38,727 bases of DNA from Macromonas nakdongensis (GTDB lineage Bacteria; Pseudomonadota; Gammaproteobacteria; Burkholderiales; Burkholderiaceae_C). The notes under the pieces were generated by a model, which worked only from the letters and a program-made list of their open reading frames with translations, made no database searches and was not told the origin of the DNA. The position numbers and the translations under genes are program-made. The DNA is taken from positions 1 through 38,727 of the forward strand of contig NZ_NWMV01000050.1 in assembly GCF_002837145.1 (NCBI RefSeq), in the 5' to 3' direction. Positions within the stretch are counted from its first letter, which is position 1, and each line of letters starts with the position of its first letter. Shown here piece by piece: positions 33,721 to 38,727 of this stretch.

Positions 33721-36642
33721 ATGTCCTGGTTCCTGATATTTTTGCTACCGTTTGTGGGCAGCGTGGTCGCCGCGTTGTTGCCCACGCGGGCGCGCAACCT
33801 GGAGTCGCTGTGGGCCGGGGCGGTGGCGTTGGCCGTGGTGCTGGCCCTGGCCTGGGTGTACCCCGAGGTGGCGGCCGGCCAGGTGCTGGTGGCGCGCTGG
33901 TCCTGGCTGCCCAGCCTGGGCCTGGACCTGGTGGTGCGGCTCGACGGGTTTGCCTGGATGTTTGCGCTGCTGGTCAGTGCCATGGGCCTGCTGGTCACCG
34001 TGTACGCCCGTTATTACCTGTCGCCGGAGGACCCCGCGGCCCGCTTTTACTCCCTGTTGCTGGGCTTCATGGGCGCGATGCTGGGGGTGGTGGTGTCGGG
34101 GCAGTTGGTACAGCTGGTGGTGTTCTGGGAGCTGACCAGCGTGTTCTCCTTTTTGCTGATCGGCTACTGGACGCACCGCAAGGACGCGCGGCGCGGCGCG
34201 CGCATGGCCTTCACCGTGACGGCCACCGGCGGGCTGGCGCTGCTGGCGGGGGTGCTGGTGCTGGGCCACATCGTGGGCAGTCTGGAGCTGGACGCCGTGC
34301 TGGCCGCGGGGGACCGGGTGCGGGCGCACGCGCTCTACCCGCTGGTCCTGGGGCTGGTGCTGCTGGGGGCCTTGAGCAAGAGCGCGCAGTTCCCCTTCCA
34401 TTTCTGGCTGCCGCACGCCATGGCCGCGCCCACCCCGGTGTCGGCCTACCTGCATTCGGCCACCATGGTCAAGGCCGGGGTGTTTCTGCTGGCGCGGCTG
34501 TGGCCGGTGCTGGCCGGCACCGACGCCTGGTTCTGGCTGGTGGGCGGGGCCGGGCTCACCACCCTGCTGCTGGGCGCTTACGTGGCCATGTTCCAGAACG
34601 ACCTCAAGGGGTTGCTGGCCTACTCCACCATCAGCCACCTGGGGCTGATCACTTTGCTGCTGGGCCTCAACAGCCCGCTGGCGGCGGTGGCGGCGGTGTT
34701 CCACACCATGAACCACGCCACCTTCAAGGCCTCGCTGTTCATGTCGGTGGGCATCATCGACCACGAAACCGGCACCCGCGACATGCGCCGCCTGGACGGC
34801 CTGTTCCGAGCCATGCCCGTCACCGGCACGCTGGCCATCGTGGCCTGCGGGGCCATGGCCGGGGTGCCGCTGCTCAACGGGTTTTTGTCGAAGGAGATGT
34901 TTTTCGCCGAAACCGTGTTCGTCCAGGCCAGCCCCTGGATCGAGCACGGTCTGCCGGCCCTGGCCACCCTGGCCGGGGTGTTCGCGGTGGTGTATTCGCT
35001 GCGCCTGGGGCACGACGTGTTCTTCGGTGCGGCGCCCGACTGCCCGCGCCAGCCGCACGAGCCCACGCACTGGATGCGGGTGCCGGTGGAACTGCTGGTG
35101 CTGGCCTGCATCGTGGTGGGGGTGTGGCCGGCCTGGTCCATCGGCCCGCTGCTGGCCATGGCGGCCCAGCCGGTGGTGGGCGGGCCCTTGCCCGACTACC
35201 ACCTGACCGTCTGGCACGGCTTCAACGCGCCGCTGGCGATGAGCCTGATCGCCACCGCGGGCGGGGTGCTGGTCTACCTGCGTTTTGGGCGCCGCCTCAA
35301 ACTGCGCCGCCAGCGCGGCGCCCCTGGCTTGGGTTGGGCCGACGGCAAGCGCCTGTTCGAGGCCGGGCTGGCCCGGGGCACGGCCGCGGCCCGGTGGCTG
35401 TCGCGCCGCGGCGGCACGCGCCGCTTGCAGCCCCAGATCCGCGCCCTGATCGCCATCGCCGGCCTGGCCGGCCTGGGCTCGGCCCTGATCGTGCCCCTGA
35501 GCTGGGGCGACCGGGTGCGGGTGCCGGCCACGCCGGAGTTCGGGGTGTTGTGGGCGATCGCCGGGGTCTGCGCCATCGGGGCCGCCTGGCAGGCCAAGTT
35601 CCACCGGCTGGCGGCGCTGGTGATGCTGGGCGTGGTGGGGCTGGCGCTGTGCATCACTTTCGCCTGGTTCTCGGCGCCCGACCTGGCGCTGACCCAACTG
35701 GCGGTGGAGGTGGTGACCCTGGTGCTGTTCCTGCTGGGCTTGCGCTGGATGCCCAAGCGCCTGGAGCGCGACGACGAGCCCGGCCCGGGCTGGGTGGCGC
35801 GCTGGCGGCGGCGCCGCGACGGGCTGATCGCGGTGGCGGTGGGGGCGGGCCTGTCGGCCCTGTCGTACGCCTTGCTGACGCGCAACGCGCCCTTGTCGAT
35901 TTCGCCGTACTTCATCGAAAACGCGCTGCCCCTGGGCGGCGGCAGCAACGTGGTCAACGTCATGCTGGTGGATTTCCGCGCCTTCGACACCCTGGGCGAG
36001 ATCACGGTGCTGGGCATCGTGGGCATCACCGTGTACGCCTTGCTGCGCCGCTTCCGCCCACCGCTGGAGGTGATGGACCAGCCCGCGCAGCAGCGGGCCG
36101 AGCCCCTGGGGGCCGACAGCGATCTGCTGACGCGCTCCGACGAGGCCGGCGGTGCGACCCAGCGCTACCTGGACGTGCCGGCGGTGCTGGTGCGCCTGTT
36201 GCTGCCCCTGGCGGGGGTGTTTGCCTTCCACCTGTTCATGCGCGGCCACAACGAGCCGGGTGGGGGCTTTGTCGCCGGTCTGGTGGTGGCGATCGCCTTC
36301 ATCGCGCAGTACATGGTCAGCGGCACGCGCTGGGTGGAGGAGCGCATGCACCTGCGCCCGCCGCACTGGATCGCGGTCGGCCTGCTGGTGGCTTTGGCCA
36401 CCGGCCTGGGCTCGTTGCTGCTGGGCCACCCCTTCCTGACGACGCACACCGCGCACGTGGTCTGGCCGCTGGTGGGCGAGGTGCACCTGCCCACGGCGGC
36501 GCTGTTCGACCTGGGCGTGTTCGCGGTGGTGCTGGGGTCCACGGTGTTGTTGCTCACCGCCCTGGCCCACCAGTCACTGCGGGCGCGGCGGCGCCAGGCC
36601 AGCGTGGCCGAAGAGCCGGGGGAGGGCGTGGAATGGAAGTGA
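33721..36642 (+). CDS. mrpA: Mrp/Pha Na+(K+)/H+ antiporter, fused subunits A and B
   Basis: A 973-residue membrane protein with about 22 helices. The first 500 residues are the NuoL/ND5-like proton-pump domain, with FPFHFWLPHAMAAPTPVSAY (224-243), LHSATMVKAGVFLLARL, and MNHATFKASLFMSVG. The middle has the DUF4040/MrpE-like stretch VMLGVVGLALCITFAWF and LTQLAVEVVTLVLFLLGLRW (about 634-680). From residue 815 the MrpB domain begins (DVPAVLVRLLLPLAGVFAFH, then NEPGGGFVAGLV). An A-B fusion defines group-2 (Pha-type) Mrp systems. The complex exports Na+ or K+ in exchange for H+, giving alkali and salt tolerance. ATG 33721 has no Shine-Dalgarno sequence; TACACT at 33708-33713 suggests a very short leader. 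The end overlaps subunit C by ten bases. Confidence 0.95.
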   Translation: MSWFLIFLLPFVGSVVAALLPTRARNLESLWAGAVALAVVLALAWVYPEVAAGQVLVARWSWLPSLGLDLVVRLDGFAWMFALLVSAMGLLVTVYARYYLSPEDPAARFYSLLLGFMGAMLGVVVSGQLVQLVVFWELTSVFSFLLIGYWTHRKDARRGARMAFTVTATGGLALLAGVLVLGHIVGSLELDAVLAAGDRVRAHALYPLVLGLVLLGALSKSAQFPFHFWLPHAMAAPTPVSAYLHSATMVKAGVFLLARLWPVLAGTDAWFWLVGGAGLTTLLLGAYVAMFQNDLKGLLAYSTISHLGLITLLLGLNSPLAAVAAVFHTMNHATFKASLFMSVGIIDHETGTRDMRRLDGLFRAMPVTGTLAIVACGAMAGVPLLNGFLSKEMFFAETVFVQASPWIEHGLPALATLAGVFAVVYSLRLGHDVFFGAAPDCPRQPHEPTHWMRVPVELLVLACIVVGVWPAWSIGPLLAMAAQPVVGGPLPDYHLTVWHGFNAPLAMSLIATAGGVLVYLRFGRRLKLRRQRGAPGLGWADGKRLFEAGLARGTAAARWLSRRGGTRRLQPQIRALIAIAGLAGLGSALIVPLSWGDRVRVPATPEFGVLWAIAGVCAIGAAWQAKFHRLAALVMLGVVGLALCITFAWFSAPDLALTQLAVEVVTLVLFLLGLRWMPKRLERDDEPGPGWVARWRRRRDGLIAVAVGAGLSALSYALLTRNAPLSISPYFIENALPLGGGSNVVNVMLVDFRAFDTLGEITVLGIVGITVYALLRRFRPPLEVMDQPAQQRAEPLGADSDLLTRSDEAGGATQRYLDVPAVLVRLLLPLAGVFAFHLFMRGHNEPGGGFVAGLVVAIAFIAQYMVSGTRWVEERMHLRPPHWIAVGLLVALATGLGSLLLGHPFLTTHTAHVVWPLVGEVHLPTAALFDLGVFAVVLGSTVLLLTALAHQSLRARRRQASVAEEPGEGVEWK

Positions 36643-36977
36643 TCGTGTCGCTGGCCGTGGGCGTCATGGCGGGGGCCGGGGTGTGGCTGGTGCTGCGCCC
36701 CCGGACTTTCCAGGTGCTGATCGGGCTGGCTCTGCTGTCTTACGCCGTCAACCTGTTCATCTTCAGCGTGGGCAGCCTGTCCCTCGACGAGGAGCCCATC
36801 GTGCGCGCCGGTCAGGCGGCCGATCTGGCGCACTACACCGACCCCTTGCCGCAGTCGTTGGTGCTGACGGCCATCGTCATCGGCTTTGCCACCACGGCCC
36901 TGTTCCTGGTGGTGTTGCTGGCGCTGCGCGGGCTGTCCGGCGGTGACCACGTGGATGGCCGGGAGGACGGGGCGTGA
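36633..36977 (+). CDS. mrpC: Mrp/Pha antiporter subunit C
   Basis: A 114-residue NuoK-like membrane protein with three helices: VIVSLAVGVMAGAGVWLVL, FQVLIGLALLSYAVNLFIFSVG and the last, VLTAIVIGFATTALFLVVLLAL. The loop between helices 2 and 3 contains the family's DPLPQSLVLTAIVIG segment. MrpC is needed for assembly and function of the hetero-oligomeric antiporter in the inner membrane. The ATG lies inside the end of mrpA (ten-base overlap) and a GGGGAGGG sequence serves as ribosome-binding site. The TGA at 36975-36977 overlaps the GTG start of mrpD. Confidence 0.95.
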   Translation: MEVIVSLAVGVMAGAGVWLVLRPRTFQVLIGLALLSYAVNLFIFSVGSLSLDEEPIVRAGQAADLAHYTDPLPQSLVLTAIVIGFATTALFLVVLLALRGLSGGDHVDGREDGA

Positions 36978-38608
36978 CGGCGCTGCTGGACCACCTGCCG
37001 GTGGCCCCGGTGCTGCTGCCGCTGGCCACCGCGGCGGGCATGCTGCTGCTGGGCGAGGGTCGGCGCGGCTGGAAGGCGCTGATCAACACCGCCTCCACCG
37101 CCCTGGGGCTGGCCCTGGCGGTGGCGCTGTTGTGGCGGGTCCAGGCCGAGGGGGCCACGGCTTATGGGGTCTACCTGCCGGGCAACTGGCCGGTGCCTTA
37201 TGGCATCGTGCTGGTGGCCGACCGGCTGTCGGCGCTGATGGCGGTGCTGACCGGGGCCGTGGGGCTGGCCGGTCTGCTGTACGCGCTGGCGCGCTGGCAA
37301 CACGCGGGGGTGTATTTCCACGTGCTGTTCCAGCTGCAGCTGATGGGCCTGTACGGGGCCTTCCTGACGGCGGACCTGTTCAACCTGTTCGTGTTTTTCG
37401 AGGTGCTGCTGGCCGCCAGCTACGGTCTGTTGCTGCACGGCGGCGGGGCCGCCCGGGTGCGCGCCGGCCTGCACTACATCGCGATCAACCTGGTCGCTTC
37501 GCTGCTGTTCCTGATCGGGGTGGCGGTGCTCTACGGGGTGACGGGCACCCTGAACATGGCGGACATGGCGCAGAAGCTGCTGCTGGTGCCGGCGAGCGAC
37601 CGGGGGCTGTTGCACGCCGGGGCCGCCATCCTGGCGGTGGCGTTTCTGGCCAAGGCGGCGCTGTGGCCGCTGAACTTCTGGTTGCCGCCGGCCTACGCCG
37701 CCGCCAGCGCGCCGGCCGCGGCGGTGTTCGCCCTGCTCACCAAAGTGGGGGTGTACGCGGTGCTGCGCCTGTGGACGCTGTGCTTCGGCGAAGGCGCGGG
37801 CGTGTCGGCCGGTTTTGGCGGCGGGGTGCTGATCGCCGGGGGGTTGGTCACGCTCGCCTTCGGGGCCGTGGGGATGCTGGCCTCGCAGCAGGTGGCGCGG
37901 CTGGCGGGGTACAGCGTGATCGCCTCGTCCGGCACGCTGATCGCGGCCTTCGGCTTCGGTGTGCCCGCGCTCAGTGCCGGCGCGCTCTGGTACCTGGTCA
38001 GCTCCACCCTGGCGGCCGGGGCGCTGTTCCTGCTGGTCGAGCTGCTGGAGCGCGCGCGCCAGGTGGAGTCGGACCCGCCCGAACTGGACGACGGCAACGA
38101 CGCCCTGCCGGCCTTTCTGGACGCCGAACCCTTGCCGGGGACCAACCTCGACGACGACGAGGAGGCGCTGATCGGTCGTGCGATTCCGGCGGCCCTGGCC
38201 TTTCTGGGCCTGGCCTTCACCGTCTGCGCGATGGTGCTGGCCGGCCTGCCGCCGCTGTCGGGCTTCGTGGGCAAATTGGCCATGCTCACCGCCTTGCTGG
38301 AACTGGCGCGCCCGGCGGCCTGGGGCCTGTTCGGGCTGCTCATCGTGTCGGGTCTGCTGGCGGCGGTGGCCCTGATGCGTGCGGGCATCCGCCACTTCTG
38401 GGTGGCGCAGGACCGCCCGGCCCCGCGCCTGCGGGTGGTGGAGACCCTGCCCATTGCCGGTCTCTTGTTGGCCCTGCTGGCGCTCGTCTGGCAGGCCGAG
38501 GCGGTGCTGGGCTATATGCGCGAGACGGCCGACGCGCTGCACGCGCCGGGGCATTACATCGACGCGGTGCAGGGCGCGCGGCCGGTGCCGTCGGGGAGGC
38601 GGCCATGA
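36974..38608 (+). CDS. mrpD: Mrp/Pha antiporter subunit D
   Basis: A 544-residue NuoM/NuoN-like membrane protein with about 14 helices. Conserved parts are LTADLFNLFVFFEVLLAASYGLLLHGG, AFLAKAALWPLNFWLPPAYAAASAPAAA with the helix lysine expected for proton transfer, FALLTKVGVYAVLRLW, and LAGLPPLSGFVGKLAML near the C-terminus. An acidic insert with LDDDEE (about 360-397) lies in a cytoplasmic or periplasmic loop, as is common in betaproteobacterial PhaD. It starts with GTG at 36974, overlapping mrpC by four bases, and its TGA overlaps the mrpE ATG, so translation of the operon is coupled throughout. Confidence 0.95.
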   Translation: MTALLDHLPVAPVLLPLATAAGMLLLGEGRRGWKALINTASTALGLALAVALLWRVQAEGATAYGVYLPGNWPVPYGIVLVADRLSALMAVLTGAVGLAGLLYALARWQHAGVYFHVLFQLQLMGLYGAFLTADLFNLFVFFEVLLAASYGLLLHGGGAARVRAGLHYIAINLVASLLFLIGVAVLYGVTGTLNMADMAQKLLLVPASDRGLLHAGAAILAVAFLAKAALWPLNFWLPPAYAAASAPAAAVFALLTKVGVYAVLRLWTLCFGEGAGVSAGFGGGVLIAGGLVTLAFGAVGMLASQQVARLAGYSVIASSGTLIAAFGFGVPALSAGALWYLVSSTLAAGALFLLVELLERARQVESDPPELDDGNDALPAFLDAEPLPGTNLDDDEEALIGRAIPAALAFLGLAFTVCAMVLAGLPPLSGFVGKLAMLTALLELARPAAWGLFGLLIVSGLLAAVALMRAGIRHFWVAQDRPAPRLRVVETLPIAGLLLALLALVWQAEAVLGYMRETADALHAPGHYIDAVQGARPVPSGRRP

Positions 38609-38727
38609 AGCGCTGGCTGCCGTCGCCCTGGTTGTCGCTGGGCCTGTGGCTGGGGTGGCTGCTGCTGGTGCGCAGCACCAGCGTGGGCCAGGTGCTGCTG
38701 GGGGCGGCGGTGGCCGTGGTCGTGCCC
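38605..38727 (+). CDS. mrpE: Mrp/Pha antiporter subunit E, N-terminal part (3' partial)
   Basis: The first 41 codons only, running off the window. The peptide begins MKRWLPSPWLSLGLWLGWLL and continues into a second hydrophobic stretch, VGQVLLGAAVAVVVP, the two opening helices of MrpE/PhaE. The position directly after mrpD and the four-base ATGA overlap support the assignment. Subunits F and G are expected next, outside the window. Confidence 0.85.
   Translation, partial: MKRWLPSPWLSLGLWLGWLLLVRSTSVGQVLLGAAVAVVVP

Noticed and set aside
33745-36570. A 941-codon open frame on the minus strand across mrpA
   Set aside because: It is antisense to mrpA, made of His/Gln/Arg/Gly low-complexity sequence without domains, and has no ribosome-binding site of note.

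Overview
The window is about 68% G+C, gene-dense and reads like core chromosome of a betaproteobacterium of the order Burkholderiales, most likely Comamonadaceae (Hydrogenophaga or a relative). This is inferred from protein style and gene order (ribF-ileS-lspA; trxB/ftsK-lolA-rarA; livHMGF next to lysS; rpoH controlled by a CIRCE element). There is no rRNA, tRNA, CRISPR array, transposase, integrase or phage gene. No stretch longer than 300 bases lacks a gene; the largest gaps are 19233-19497, 27072-27299 and 33514-33720, and each holds regulatory sequence.

Layout. 1-2417 (+): a tightly overlapping row of the TatD-family C-terminus, a deoxyinosine/uracil-type DNA glycosylase, a spermidine-synthase-like protein and an EamA transporter. 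2478-3428 (-): a second EamA transporter, divergent from a quinone oxidoreductase (3503-4498, +). 4532-10682 (-): ribF, ileS, lspA, a small exported protein and a CapA-like phosphoesterase. 10846-13959 (+): an HNH nuclease, a small ABM-type protein and a 718-residue EF-hand membrane protein of unknown function. 14050-16364 (-): two paired acyl-CoA dehydrogenases, with a hairpin terminator behind them and a perfect palindromic operator in front. 16448-17119 (-) and 17135-17746 (+): yceH and purN, with start codons only 15 bases apart. 17899-18726 (+): an exported alpha/beta hydrolase. 18809-19232 (-): ribosomal proteins L33 and L28 behind a good sigma70 promoter. 19498-20421 (+): a bestrophin-like channel. 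20439-21389 (-): trxB, divergent from ftsK-lolA (21493-24670, +). 24683-25639 (-): a homocysteine-methyltransferase-like gene, then rarA (25779-27071, +). 27300-30841 (+): a branched-chain amino acid ABC transporter (livHMGF) without its binding protein, then lysS (30933-32477, +). 32569-33513 (-): rpoH with an exact CIRCE operator. 33721 to the end (+): a group-2 (Pha-type) Mrp Na+/H+ antiporter operon, cut off inside subunit E.

Most of this is housekeeping: translation (ileS, lysS, L28, L33), envelope biogenesis (lspA, lolA), chromosome segregation and repair (ftsK, rarA, glycosylase, TatD), redox (trxB, qor) and ion or solute transport (mrp, liv, bestrophin, EamA). I see no clearly new multi-gene system. 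The best leads are regulatory: the CIRCE element forming the rpoH promoter, a terminator fused to the lysS promoter, possible leaderless starts at purN and mrpA, and the operator before the acyl-CoA dehydrogenases. Two others are the uncharacterised EF-hand membrane protein and a ten-G tract inside ftsK.
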